Shown: positions 23,901 through 36,539, counted from the stretch's first letter. The stretch: DNA of 64,000 bases from Kingdonia uniflora (GCA_014058105.1 JACGCM010000882.1:434001-498000); one strand, 5' to 3'. Numbers and translations: made by a program. The notes: a model not told the origin generated them from the sequence alone.

Positions 23901-24908
23901 ACATGTCCCATCGCGGTCGCTCAGCTCGACCTATAACTGTGATCTGCATCATAGCTCTTCAAATATACACGCTCTCCGAGGTTCAATTATTGAGTCAATC
24001 AATTCAATTTGGCAGAGATGCCATTCAGCTATGCAATATTTAATACATGTCCCATCACGGTCGCTCAGCTCGACCTGTAACTGTGATCTACTTCATAGCT
24101 CATCAAATATACTTGCTCTCCGAGGATCGCTTATTGAGTCAATCAATTTGATCTGGCAGAGACGTCATTCAGCTATGCAATATTTAAGACATGTCTCATC
24201 ACGGTCGCTCAGCTCGACCTGTAACTAGGATCTGCTTCATAGCTCATCAAATATTCTCGCTCTCCGAGGGTCGCTTATTGAGTCAATCAATTCGATCTGG
24301 CAGAGGCGCCATTCAGCTATGCAATATTCAATACATGTCTCATCACGGTCGCTCAGCTCGACCTGTAACTGAGATCTACATCATAGCTCTTCAAATATAT
24401 ACGCTCTCCGAGGGTCATTTATTGAGTCAATCAATTTGATCTGGCAGAGATGCCATTCAGCTATGTAATATTTAATACATGTCCCATCACGGTCGCTCAG
24501 CTCGACCTGTAACTGGGATCTACATCATAACTCTTCAAATATTCTCGCTCTCCGAGGGTCGATTATTGAGTCAATCAATTCGATCTGGCAGAGACGTCAT
24601 TCAGCTATGCAATATTCAATACATGTCTCATCACGGTCGCACAGCTCAACCTGTAACTGAGATCTACATCATAGCTCATCAAATATACACGCTCTCCGAG
24701 GGTCGCTTATTGAGTCAATCAATTCGATCTGGCAGAGACGTCATTCAGCTATGCAATATTCAATACATGTCCCATCACGGTCGCTCAGCTCGACCTGTAA
24801 CTGGGATCTACATCATAGCTCATCAAATATACACGCTCTCCGAGGGTCGCTTATTGAGTCAATCAATCCGATCTGGCAGAGACGCCATTCAACTATGCAA
24901 TATTCAAT
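23901..24908 (+). repeat. Seven-copy 144-bp tandem repeat
   Basis: The phrase ACATGTCYCATCACGGTCGC starts at 23901, 24045, 24189, 24333, 24477, 24621 and 24765, exactly 144 bp apart. The array ends at 24908, where the next copy breaks off after ACAT. Copies differ by scattered substitutions only, with no indel. As 144 is 48 codons, more than one frame stays open across several copies. Confidence 0.93.
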
Positions 24909-25103
24909 ACATACTAGCATGCATTCTACTACTACATTATCATACATGATCATCCATTCTAATACATTATTATACATTATAATACATTCTCTTACAATAG
25001 TTGCTTCAACCATGCAATTTACATATCCAAAAATCAAAGATATGTCTCAGCCAACACCACTCGCTTCTGATGCTTATCGTGCTATTGGCTGAGACAGGGC
25101 AAA

Positions 25104-25669
25104 TGTGGTGACTTATTTCCAATACTCCGACCTGCTGCAGTAACTTCGAACTACTACAGTTACAGTACTTTGAATAGTAATAGCTACAGTAATCCGACCT
25201 ACTACAGTACCCCAAACTGATACATCTACGGTACTTCGACCTCGTCAACAAACACGTGGCCATTTATGACACATTATGGAGTGGTTACAAGGAAGAAGAG
25301 TTACTCAAGCCGTTACTCGACCATTATGAAGACTCATCAAGTTCACATATTGTAACGTTCCTCATTAAAACAATAACGGTCATATTATAAGACCTATAAA
25401 TAAGACTAGATAGCTACAGATTAGAGAGGCTGCTCTGAGAACCTCTAAGAGATCTTTTCTACATCTCTCTCTCTCTCTCTGTAATAGCTAACAGTCTAAA
25501 TATACCTCTCTCTATTTCTAAAATCCTCAGGAGAGGTCGTGGTTTTTAACCCATTCAAGGGTTTTCCACACTAAATCTAGTGTTGTTTGTTTCCTGTTCA
25601 TAACTAAACACACTAGATTTCGAAGGTGTAAAGCGCTATCTTCGTGCAATACGAAAATAGGCCATTACA
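25104..25669 (+). repeat. LARD 3' LTR (566 bp)
   Basis: Same ends and order of motifs as the 5' LTR, shortened in the CTACAGTAA repeat zone. It is preceded by GAGACAGGGCAAA, a weak purine tract. Confidence 0.85.
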
Positions 25670-25890
25670 GTATCAGAGCCAGCTTTTCTTTCATGTGTCG
25701 AGCCCAACAGCCCACGTACCACTCCACGTCACCTAAATATTCGTCCACGTATTGAGCTCAAAAATTACCTCACACATGAGAGGGTGTGATGAGATATATA
25801 GTCCCACATTGAACATATAGTGCCTTGCACCTCAAAATATATTCTTCGGTTTTAAAGGCTTTTGTTAATAGTCGTACCCATGATTATAAA
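25670..25890 (+). other. TRIM-like element remainder
   Basis: Resumes the primer site cut by the LARD (GTATCAGAGCCAGC). Further on it reads GAGATATATAGTCCCACATTG and GCCTTGCACCTCAAAATA, phrases typical of plant TRIM-like LTR starts. Full ends could not be set. Confidence 0.45.
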
Positions 25891-27500
25891 GGCTTTTGTT
25901 ACTCATTAGCATTGCCCCCATAGTAGAATGTTGATCAGTGTTTTATATTTGATGTTGTGGTACAATTATCAAATGGATCGGACGGAACATTATAGTTGAT
26001 AAGTTAGTTCCTATTGGATCCATTCCAGTAACAAATTTTTCAGGAGAAAACTGGTCATTGAAATGAAATTAACCAAATTTTGGTAGCCTAAAATTTGTCT
26101 CAGTGTGTCTTAGATACAGTGACCACCGAAAGCGTAAGAAACATAAAGGTTCCTCTACTGATGTTGGGTGAACCTAAGAGGGCTGAGAACTTACAGGTTC
26201 TTAATATAATATACAGCGCAGAGGCATGATCAATAGAACGGATAAGCCGGCTTCTATAGTCTTTGTTATAAATTGGATATGATTTCGCTCTGTATCCAAA
26301 CCTAATCAAAATTAAAATCCGAAAAGATGCTAATTCAGGTAGAAGAAGCCTTTTGTCTCAAGTTAAGGGGCTTTGTTTGGAAGAACAGTTTAAAAGCATT
26401 CATTGCTTGGGTCTGCCAATCTAGCGCAGCTTCTCAGGCCTAATAATCTCAACACCCATTCGACAACTTCTGATTGTCGACTTGATTAAATGAGTTTTGG
26501 ATGACTCCATCAATATCTGATTAGAGAGGACTTAGTTCAAATTCAAATTCAAATTCATCAGAGGAAAACATTTACACTTCGCCTCAAACTTTTGAACTCA
26601 ATGCGCATTTTGTAAGGCTCAAATAGCCCAATAAACATTGTTGTAACCTGGCCTCAATGTGTCAAGTGGCCCAATCCATCTTAAACTAAAGAAGAAAATA
26701 ACAGTTGGAAATAAGAGCATCTACTGACACACAATTATAGTTAGATTTGAAGTGGTCCTAACCACATAGATTAGCACATGATCATAGAGATTTAAATATA
26801 AACATACTGGCAAAAAATGATGAGTTGTGATTTCCAGGTCAAACTCTTACATAATGAAGAATCAAACCATGAGCTCTCTAGTTCAGGAATGATTTATTTT
26901 TGTGTGTTTTCCTCATTGTTTAGCGTCAGCAAGTATTTAGTTCAATAAGGGTCCAAGCCAAGGCCCTTCCATTTAAGTTAAGAACATCTCCAGCACTGCA
27001 TGAAGCTGGAGCATTGAGACTGTTGTATGCCCCCTCGCTTCTAAATAGAGGTTGTCTGTGCTCATTCAGAGAGCTTGGAGGTTGGAATCTCAAGTGCAAA
27101 AAACTCAAGCTCCAGGCACTCCTGTAAAGGGTTTTTTTTACTAATGTGTAGCCTCTAATCTTTGAGTTTGAGCACTAGTTCTATGCACTTCTAGAGACTC
27201 TGTACCTTCTCAAAAAGAAATAGTGAGAAATTACGATCATGCAAAAAAAAATTATACATAAAATACACAGGTGCCAATATATATCATTCAGTATTTCGGG
27301 GAATGGGGGTGTTGTTGTTGATCCTTAAATTCGATTTCACCTTCGAACACTAACATGCTATACCAAAATAGACACAGCTGGAGTGAATCTTAACCTGAAC
27401 AATTGGAGACAATATTTTGGTCAATTGGTACAAATCGTAAACCGAAACCGTTACCCAACAAAGGTCTACATTGACCCATATTTCTTTGTCCACTAGTACT
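25891..27500. other. Intergenic DNA upstream of the kinase-like gene
   Basis: No gene recognised. Small open stretches (26100-26309, 26926-27108 minus) show no motif. Confidence 0.5.
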
Positions 27501-27836
27501 CACATGTTTCACCCCCATCCACCCGACCCATTTGATAATGGGCCATACCCATGGGCCCACCCGCAAATCTAAACCATACAGACTATTAATATAACGGGCC
27601 CACTAAAAGTATAAGAGGGCCCACAAAGTCACACTAAAGGCACTCCCCTCAAACAACGTCTCTGTTTTCAAGATAAAAAAACTGTACTTTTACAACGTCG
27701 TCGTTAACTGAGATCTCTCTCGGGTTCTGAAATTACTCTCTTACCCCTCCCCCTCTCTCTCTTTATGTAAAACTAGTGTTATTACCTCTTCAACTGTACT
27801 AGTGGGGTTGCTTGTTTCTCTCTCTGGAGTTCAACC
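27501..27836 (+). promoter_or_regulatory. Kinase-like gene promoter and leader
   Basis: Three GGGCCCA/GGGCCCAC boxes (about 27553, 27596 and 27617) match the site II/TCP-type element of plant growth and housekeeping promoters. A Y-patch (CCCCTCCCCCTCTCTCTCTT, about 27746-27765) lies 70-90 nt upstream of the start codon, and no strong TATA box is visible. Confidence 0.5.
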
Positions 27837-30580
27837 ATGGCAGCAGCAGCAGCACTTGAATGCTGGTCAGGTCGAGCAAACACTGATGATGATGTACTCG
27901 TTGAGCAAGTTTTGATGTCGAGAAGCCATGATAGATCAGAAGGAGGAAACCCTCTTCTTCTTACCTCAATCAAAGAGTCATCTTCTGTAATGCAGAAGAA
28001 ATTTCAGAAACTAAGTAAAAACTTCTCAGAAGCCATTACTAACCTTAAGAACTCACTCAATCTGGATTCATCAGTGAGGGAAACTACAGGAACAACAGTG
28101 AAGATGGATAGTTGTAGGAAGCTTGTGTGGGGTGGAGTTGTAAGGAATCTCACTGAGCTTTATCCTGGTAGTCAACTCCCAGAGAAGCTCATCTCTAACA
28201 TGCGCAAACACTTTGATTCATTGCCTATAAGGTGAGTTTAGGTGAAAATATTTGTATCCTTTTTGGGTTTTTAAGTTTCTTATGTTGGTATTTGTATTTT
28301 GATTCAAATTGGGTTTTGGGTGTTTTTGGGTTAAAGATAAGATTTTGATTCAAGTTGGATTCTGGGTATTGTTGTTTTAAAGATGGGGTTTTGATTCTAG
28401 TTGGGTTTGGTGCATTGTTGTTTTCAAAATGGGATTTTGATGATTTGATTATAGTTGGAGTTTGGGTGTTGTTGTTGTAAAGATGAGATTTTGATTCTAG
28501 TTAGATTGGGGAATGTTGTTTTGTAGATGTGGTTTTGGTTTAGATTGTGTGTTTGAGATTGTTGTTTTGTAAATGTGATTTTGATTTTAGTTGTTTTCTT
28601 ATGTTTTTGTGTTTAATAGCTATGCCCAAGCGAATTTCGACATGAAGGATGTTTTTAATCACATTCGATTGTTTGAGCAAGCAACGATTGATGAACATCC
28701 TGCGATTTTGATTCAAAAGATATCTGATGATGAAACCTATGGATCTGTTTACAAGCTCACATTTGCTTGCAATTCTTCGGTGTCGTGGCCAGTAATGTCT
28801 GGGGCACTTGATAATGTGTCGATATGTTGCAAGAAGATACAAATCTTTGATAGGAAGGGATCAACTCTTGGGATTATTCATGTTCTGGTTCAATCTGGAC
28901 AAGAGAAATCTTTCAGAAACCGGATTGAAACCGCCCTTAAATCGGCTTTGAAGAAACCTAAATCTACTACAATGAAGCTTCCTTTTGGGCTTTGTGGGTG
29001 TCAAGAGGAGAATACTAGAGGCCAAGGAATAGGTGATATGGATGAAAATGACGAATGTAGTTATGAAAATGACATTGACTATCCAATCTCTAAAGTACAA
29101 CTGGAAATGCCATTACCCAGTTCTTCATTTGTTGTCGCTGTTGATGAATGGCAGACGATTCGATCAGGTGGTGATGATATTGGGAGGTGGTTATTGAGCT
29201 CTGATGAAATTGAGTTTGCCGAGCAGATTGGATCCAATTCATTCAAGGGTGTTTTTAAAGGGAGAAGGGTCGCAATCGAAAAGCTCAGAGGGTGCGAGAA
29301 GGGGAATTCTTACGAGTTTGAGCTCCGAAAAGATCTGTTGGCGTTGATGAGTTGTGGGCATAAGAGCATTTTACAATTTTACGGGCTTTTCATCAATGAT
29401 ACTCATGGTCTGTGTTTGGTGACGAAGATGATGGAAGGAGCATCAGTTCACGAAGTCATACAGAAGGGAAAGAAAATTCAGCTTAAGGAGATAACACGGA
29501 TTTCTGTGGATGTTGCAGAGGGGCTCAAGTTCATGAATGATCACGGCGTCTCTTATAAAGACCTCAACACACAGAGGATCTTATTAGATAGACAGGGGAA
29601 TGCTTGTATAGGAAATATGGATGTTGCCAAAGTTTGCAGCACTAATGGGGAAGTTAGAGACTATGAAACAGATGGTTACCGATGGTTAGCTCCCGAGGTT
29701 AGTCTCCATTTCATCTGCTACACGTCTAAATGTGAAAGTTTATTGTTATCTATTTAGCTCAACTATAGAAATTGTTGCCTCTTCTCCATTTTGAATGATG
29801 TGCCTTCAGTTAATATATGTGTCCAATCTTATTAACTCTCTAGTATACGATTAGGTCTTAAGCTTGACGCAAAACTTGGCATTCTTAATCTGCAATGATA
29901 AACCTTTAACATTTTGATCTGCTACCGTAAACTCTTTACAGTTTAACTATCGGTCCTGCCATCCCAGGACTATTGACTTTCCATGTTACTCGTCTCCATA
30001 GGTGCTCTTTCTTTATGCTTCGAGATTATCGTTTCTTTTTCTAAGCAGACTGGAGCTTCCATTAAATAAATTATGTAGGTTGCATTTGTGTTACTTTCAC
30101 TCAAATTGTGGAATCCACCCAATGTGCATTTTTAATGAATAACGTGTTTATGCTTGCAAAAAAGAAAAATGAAAAAAAACTGTTTATGATCTAATTGGCA
30201 GGCTTATTGTAGTCATAAACTTAGTGCTCTCATTTCAAATTCGTTACACTTGAGTATTCACTAAACTTCTATGGTTTTGTTGGTGGGAACAGATAATTGC
30301 AGGTGACCCGGAGAGTGTTACAGAGACATGGATGAGCAATGTCTATAGCTTTGGGATGGTGTTATGGGAGATGATTACGGGGGAGGCAGCATACAGTACA
30401 TATTCACCAGTTCAGGCTGCAGTTGGGATTGCCGCTTGTGGGCTAAGACCAGACATTCCAAAGGACTGTCCCCAAACCCTGCGTTCATTGATGATGAAAT
30501 GTTGGAATAGTTCTCCTTCAAAACGCCCCCAGTTCTCTGAAATCATCACTATATTACTCAGATCCAACTACAATAGGTGA
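27837..30580 (+). CDS. Kinase-like protein (plant TKL/Raf-like pseudokinase)
   Basis: Exons 27837-28231, 28620-29697 and 30293-30580 join in frame to 586 aa; the first junction forms AG|C (Ser) and the second falls between codons. Residues 1 to about 325 are a plant-specific N-terminal region (ALECWSGRAN start, then LVEQVLM). The kinase fold covers about 326-586: LSSDEIEFAEQIGSNSFKGVFKG, VAIE, ILQFYGLF, the catalytic-loop equivalent YKDLN, APE at 489-491, VYSFGMVLWEMITGE and KCWNSSPSKRPQFSEI. Key residues are changed. The ATP-binding Lys position is E352 (VAIEK, with Lys one residue later), HRD is Y444-K445-D446, the loop Asn is R451, and DFG is N464-M465-D466. The metal-binding Asp and Asn are thus missing, so the protein is probably a scaffold or allosteric partner rather than an enzyme. 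It recalls uncharacterised plant proteins labelled PTK6-like; I do not assign a name. The start ATG is in good context (AACCATGG). Confidence 0.9.
28232..28619 (+). repeat. Degenerate 60-bp repeats in intron 1 of the kinase-like gene
   Basis: The intron is built from about five diverged copies of a unit such as GATTTTGATTCTAGTTGGGT plus GTTGTTTTAAAGATG, spaced about 55-65 bp. It is T-rich with few A/C runs, consistent with an efficiently spliced plant intron. Confidence 0.7.
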
Positions 30581-31139
30581 ACTCGTGAACTTGATCTTCC
30601 TTTGTTAAGAAGTTTGTGTGAAGAAAAAAAAGAAGGAAAAGAAAAACCGCACTTATCAATTAAGTGCCAAGATATGCTAATGTACAATAGAAAGCGTTGT
30701 AACTTTTTGCCTGAAATCAATGAAGCATTTAACTCTTCACTAGTGAAATCTTCATCTCACTATTGCACACGTAATAATATCATCAAGAAAATCTTAAAAA
30801 CTCTCAGGGTTGAAATGAATTTCGTTCTCTGCTCTTGGAAAAAATAAGAAAAAATTCTAGGATAATGGGGGCTCTCATTAGTGTGGAGAAAAGGGGGTAC
30901 AACTTAATAGTAATATAAGGTAACGGTTTCATTTCCTTTATTGTGGGTGGGTGAATAACGGACCCTCCTGTGTGTTTCTGTCTCACTTTTAGGTGTAAAC
31001 CCCTTATTATGTCTGTAATAAGTTCATAGACCAGAAACACCTTCCTTTCTCTCCTTTGTCTCTCAAATAGGATAGTAATCAGTTGGATAAAACTGTGAGT
31101 CATTCCTGAATACATTTCTTTGAAAATAAATATATAAAA
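30581..31139 (+). other. 3' UTR and flank of the kinase-like gene
   Basis: No gene seen. The open stretches at 30602-30847 (+) and 30804-31115 (-) lack motifs. The 3' end of a minus-strand LINE begins near 31140. Confidence 0.5.
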
Positions 31140-31199
31140 ATTTAATGGGAGCTACAAGGTTAAGAAGGTTGATCGCGAAGTGGGAATATTATAGTCTTA

Positions 31200-33860
31200 T
31201 AGAACAGGGAGGCGCTAAAAGTTATGAACCATAAGGTATTCCATGTTCACATTCCATTCCTCCAAGTTATGCATCTGGATACAAAATGAATCTTTTGCTG
31301 TAAGAAGTCATCCACTGTAATGATCCTTTCCAAGTTTTCCAGCTAAAAACTTGAATTTTTGTGAGAACTATTTTGTGCACCATATCCAGTCCATTATGTT
31401 TTTGGACATCCTCGATACATCTCCAGAATTGCCAAGCTGACTTCACAGTAAAATCTCCTTTTTCAGAAGGACCTCATAGTGGTGCATCTCTTCCCTCAGT
31501 GATATACAACTTGTTAGCAAAGCTAGCTTTCCAATGTTCAGGCAGGCCATGTTGCAGTTTATTCCAATGCCAATTCCCCCCATTTACAATAACTTCCTTT
31601 ATACTGATCTCTTGAGTACAGTCTATGTCCAACAAGTCTGCTAGAGTGCCTTCCCCGGTCCAGTTATCCATCCAGAAATTACAGTTGCCTTCACCCAATC
31701 TCCATTCAGTATTTGCTTGAACAGTATGTATTAAACCTCGAATGCTTTTCCACAAAGGAGAAGAGCCTATTCTTAGTTGATTAAAATCTCTAGAGTTCGT
31801 GTACTTACTTTTGAAAAACTGAGCCCATAATGAGTATGTGTAAAGCACATTCCAACATTTCTTGAGCAACAAACTATGCCGTACATCTTCAAGTTTTCTG
31901 ATGCCTAGACCTCCTTCCTCCTTAGGCCGGCATATGTCACCCCATGATACCCAATGTCTTTTGTTTCTATCTTCGAACTTTCCCCAAGAGAAGTTTGCGA
32001 ACAACACTCAAGTTTCCGAATAACAGATTTGGGAACACTGATGCAGGCTAGAAGGTGCATGGGCATGGAGTTCAAATCATGATTAATCATTATGAGTTTC
32101 CCCCCTTGAGACAATAGCTTACCCTGCCAACCTTCAACTCTGTTTTGTATTTTAGAGATGAGATTTTCAAAGTGAAAGTAGCGTACCTTGCCATAGCTGA
32201 TGGGAACCCCCAAATAGATCATAGGAAAGAGCTTTGGATGGAATCCAATAGTGGTTTGAATAATTTGCTGTCTAGCTGCTACAATGGTATAATGAAAGTA
32301 GACTCCACTTTTTTCGTTATAAACTAGCTGCCCAGAGAAAGCTTCATATCTTTCCATAAACTTCATCTTCATCAGCCCTTTGAGAGAGTTTTGACTTCCC
32401 TTAAGGAATACAAGGAAGTCAACAACAGATGTGTGATGGGAATTATTTGGATGCTCCATGCAAGTCCTCCTTTATGATTTCCCAGCATGTAGTAAAGAAA
32501 CTGGTAGTGAAGCCATCACTTCCGGGAGCACTGTTAATAGGTATACTAAAAACACTATTTTTTTAACTCTTCCATAGATGGCGCCTTAGTAATGTCGTTG
32601 TTGTCGTCTTCTGTAATTACAGTTGGAATGCCATGTAACAGTTCCACATCAATCTGGGTATTAGTTGCAGTTAACACGTCTTTGTAGTATATGATAGTTG
32701 CTTCATGGATTAGCCCAATGTCTTGAGTATGAGTGCCATCTGGTAAAGTAAAATTCAATAGAAAGGATCTTTTTCTATTGATTTGGGTCACAGTATGAAA
32801 AAACTGAGTATTTGCATCACCTGCTTGTATCCACTTAACTCGAGATTGCTCGCGCCAAAACACCTCCTCCTTGTGTAACATTGTCGCATGTTCGCTTTGT
32901 ACATTGCTAAGGTCTACACTAACCTGTTCATCCCATCCACTTTGTAACACGAAATCCAGTTCAGTTATCCTATATTCAAGCAATTTGATATTCTGAGCAA
33001 CATTCCCAAAAACTGACTTATTCCACCCTCGCAAAGCTGATTTCACTTTTTTCAGTTTATATGCAAATGAAGAGAGACAGTTGCCATACACCCCATTGGC
33101 CAATTATCTTCTATCAATTTAAGAAAAGTGGAATGTGTAGTCTACATTTTCAAAAATCTGAACTGTTTTGGACCATGATACACATTTGTAGAAAATGATA
33201 GGAGCAGTGGAGAGTGATCTGAACATACTCTGCTGATATGATTAATCTTATGTATAGGAAACCCAGTCATGAAAGCTGCATTGATGAGTGTTCTATCCAA
33301 TCTTGCCCACTGCCTTGATCTGCCCTGATGATTGTTACACCATATGTATCTCGATCAAGAAAACCTCGTATTCATTAGCCCTGCAGCTTGTATCATTTGC
33401 CCAAACTCTAAGACACCCCTGTTGAAAGTTCTTCTACCCTCCAATCTCTCATTAGTATATCGGACCGTGTTAAAATCCCCCATTATACACCAAGGTGTAG
33501 TTACAGACTGAGCAAGCATACAAATGTCGTCCCACAACGACCTTCTTTCATGACTAGTACATTTGGCATATACAAGAGTCACTAGGGCGCTCCATTGGTT
33601 AGCGAAGACATCTTGCAGTGAAGAAATTGATTTGAAGAAGAAATGAACTCAACATCATAGTCTTTCTTCCATAGAATCCAGATTTTGCCATTCTTATCAT
33701 GATTGGAGAGAAAAGAAGTACAATTTATTCTACTACAAATATTACCAATATGCGATATATCGAGAAAAGGTTCTAACAACACAGCAATGAAGACTTTGTG
33801 TTGTTTGATGATCTTTTTAAGATGGTTTATTGTCTTGGCATTGCCAATGCCCCTGCAATT
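31200..33860 (-). pseudogene. LINE endonuclease and reverse transcriptase
   Basis: Reads from high to low coordinates. The endonuclease starts NCRGIGNAKTINHLKK (the usual Trp codon before it is a TAG stop), has VLLEPF at about 33780 and the catalytic GDFNTVR at 33355-33582. The endonuclease-RT spacer at 32555-33103 has WREQSRVKWIQAGDANTQFFH. RT and thumb pieces at 31905-32459 have YLGVPISYGK, FENLISKIQNRVEGW and LLSQGGKLIMIN. The C-terminal region at 31474-32007 has WVSWGDICRPKEEGGLGIRKL and WRLGEGNCNFWMDNW, then KGDFTVKSAWQFWR near 31430. The RT palm box is missing between 32459 and 32555, and several stops break the frame. Confidence 0.85.
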
Positions 33861-33872
33861 CTAAACATGTAA

Positions 33873-34059
33873 GGGAGAAGATTCGCCTACACACCAAAAA
33901 CGCTACACACCCCGCTACACTCTCCTCAAGCCACTCATTTTGCCAACTCAACAACTCTCTCTTTCCCACTCAGCTCTCACTCTTTCCCACTCAGCTCTCT
34001 ATGTGGCGAGTAAAAAAAAAAACCCTCTCTCCACTCAACTCACTCTCTCTCTCACTCGC
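33873..34059 (+). repeat. MULE-1 left TIR
   Basis: Near reverse complement of 42371-42574, with small indels in the CT-rich and poly(A) stretches. It probably drives the plus-strand gene. Confidence 0.87.
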
Positions 34060-34371
34060 CTCACTCAACAACTCACTGACTCTTTTTTTTTTTCTCTCTC
34101 TCCACTGAGCTCAAGAACTCACTCTCTCTCTCCTCCAGAATCAGGTATGAAATGCAATTTGAACCCTTTTCCATTTGTGTTCTATGAAGATTCTGAAGGA
34201 AATTTTTTTTGGAACACTTTTCCTTTCCAATGCACCTTTTTTTTTACTGTTTTTTTGACCAAGTATGCACAAAATTCTCCAAAATTTCACATGTAAACAC
34301 AACATCGACAAATATACCACAGAATGTGGTATATACATACGAACAATTGTCAATTTTTGAAGTATTCGAGA

Positions 34372-34745
34372 GAAATCCGTCGAATATCTGTCTTTATTCG
34401 AAAATTATTTGTTGAAATCATTGAAATTCGACAAGTATTGGTCCAATTTCAATACATTCGATAAATAATAGTTGATTCGGTATAAATTCAATAATAAATT
34501 GTCGAATGTTCTGAAATTAGACAATTAATTATCGAATTTTATAGTGCTTCGACAATTTATTATCGAACTTCAATAAATTTGACAATTAATTGTCGAATTT
34601 CAATACATTCAACAATTAATTGTCGAAATACTATGAAATTCGACAATTAATTGTCGAAATCCTATGAAATTCGACAATTAATTGTCTAATTTCTATAATT
34701 TCGACAATTAATTGTATAACTTTAGCACATTCGATAATTTCTGAG
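34372..34745. repeat. Palindromic array A (PMD gene leader)
   Basis: About ten diverged units related to TTCGACAATTAATTGTCGAA. The last ones are spaced 30-31 bp apart (34639, 34670, 34700). The array ends 28 nt before the PMD-gene start codon. Confidence 0.88.
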
Positions 34746-35342
34746 AGGACAGTTCTATTGAATTTTGTGTAGGATGGCACCAAAGGTTGCACGCAAGAAA
34801 ATCCCAACAAGAGGGAAGATAGTACCAATGGCCTCCCTAAGAAAGAGGCTAAATGATGAGCGAGAAGATCCATCGCATCCGAATTATAACAACCTGCCCC
34901 GTATTTCCGCAAAAAGAGTAAAAACATGTTCCACTAGGGTACTAGTAAGTGATTCCTCAATAAGTGGCAGTGTCTCACATGTGTCGGTCGCACATGAAGA
35001 AGACTCTTCCCAAGACTCTTCAGCCGCTGAGTCTAGTAGCTATGATTCCCAAGGTACACCAACAACCCAATCTAGTACGGATTTCTTCGTAGAACACGAG
35101 AAATTTCCATATGCAGAAGTTCCATAACCTGAAAATTTTCATAACGCCACCCTTGAACAACAAAGAACTACAACAGGAGAAGAAGAAATTCTCCCTGGGG
35201 ACAGAAACTCCGAACAAGGAGCTGGCGAATATTGCCCAAGGGACCCTTCTCTGTTGACGAGCTTTGCTACCCACCGAGCCAAAGTTATAGTTCTTGGACA
35301 GGTACACATAACAAACCAATCTCATCGAGTGTTTCCCTTATA

Positions 35343-35478
35343 TGAATTCGGCAATTAATTGTCGAAGTCATGGAAATTCGACAAATAATTGTCGAATTTA
35401 TAGCAATACGATAATTAATTGTTGAATTTCCATGACTTCGACAATTAATTGTCGTATTGCTATAAATTCGACAATTTT
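35343..35478. repeat. Palindromic array B
   Basis: Four units arranged as a larger inverted repeat: GAAGTCATGGAAATTCGACA near 35367 pairs with TTGAATTTCCATGACTTCGA near 35422, and the TATAGCAATACGA spacer pairs with TCGTATTGCTATA. Lies after the donor at 35301/35302 and before the PMD core. Confidence 0.85.
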
Positions 35479-36539
35479 CCTTCGTGGGAATGACACATGG
35501 CTTTATATTGTATTTACATGACCTCGGCTGTCTACGTGTCTATCACCATAGTCCTACGTGGGAGCTTGGTTCAGAGATTGAAAGGGTTCAAAACATTGTG
35601 AATCTTTGGGGTCTCGGCAGGATTAGAGCCTTCTCTTACAAGCACTACAATACTGCGTTGATTACAGCCTTCTGTGAGCGGTGGCATCCAGAGACCAACA
35701 CTTTTCATTTCAAGTGGGGCGAGATGACTACACCTTGGAGGATGTGTCCAGGCTGATTGGCTTGAGGGTTGATGGTGACCTCACTGTTGTGTAGGGGAAG
35801 TGAGGTGCAGCGGTTGTTAAAGAAATCTTTAGGAAATCTATGTATCTGCCAGACAGGGTTTACCCTGATTTGAAAGTCGGGGGCCAGGGAATATCTCTTT
35901 CCCTGAAGAAGATAGTAGATTTCTTCGTTGGGAAGGTTGGAACAAATACCCCCCAAGCGGCATCTTCTTCCTCTTCCCCTATCAAGTTGTCTTCCCGTAT
36001 GGTTGGGAAAGCCTACATGCTATACGTTCTTGGATCTTTTCTCTTCCCTACCAAGAAAGGGACAGATGTATCAGTCAAGTACCTTAGCTTCTTTCAGGAA
36101 AAGGACATAAATTAACCATGGTCATGGGGAGCTGCGACATTGGTACACCTGTACTACAGTTTAGGTGCTTCATCAAGGGTGAATGCAAAAGGGCTTGCAT
36201 GTTGTATTACAGTGCTAGAGGTGAGTTTTGGCAACATACATTATTTGGTTTTGTTACTGGATTGTTGTTTTCTTTACTTGTGATTAAAGTTTATTTATTT
36301 TGACAGTCCTGGATATTTGAACATTTCCTGAAGCTGCCTGGTATTCCAACACCCAATCAATCCGGTGCTGATGAGTTATGTACGAGGTGGTCTTGGACTA
36401 AGACGACAAGCGCGCAAAGTGGTTCAGCTGCTTTGAACATGTTTAGAGAAGCTTTGGACAGTTATAAGCTTCAAGATGTAAGTTGAAACCTTTATTTGTT
36501 ATTTTTTAAACTTTTTGAATAAGTATGTTTAGACAAACT

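Larger units (their letters stand above)
21084..25669 (+). mobile_element. Non-coding LTR retrotransposon (LARD-type)
   Basis: Two LTRs beginning TGTGGTGACTTATTTCC and ending CATTACA/CTATTACA bound 3.36 kb of internal sequence. The flanks are GTATA and GTATC, a degenerate 5-bp duplication. The primer site TGGCGCCGTCTGTGGGA follows the 5' LTR, as in Tat-type gypsy elements. I find no gag or pol motif inside, only tandem repeats, so it must have depended on a helper. The LTR lengths (660 and 566 bp) differ because of a repeat-rich stretch near the LTR start. Confidence 0.85.

Noticed and set aside
23887..25092. Open frames across the 144-bp repeats taken as a repeated-peptide gene
   Set aside because: Open in more than one frame, interrupted in several copies, no start or leader; the period being a multiple of three explains the openness.
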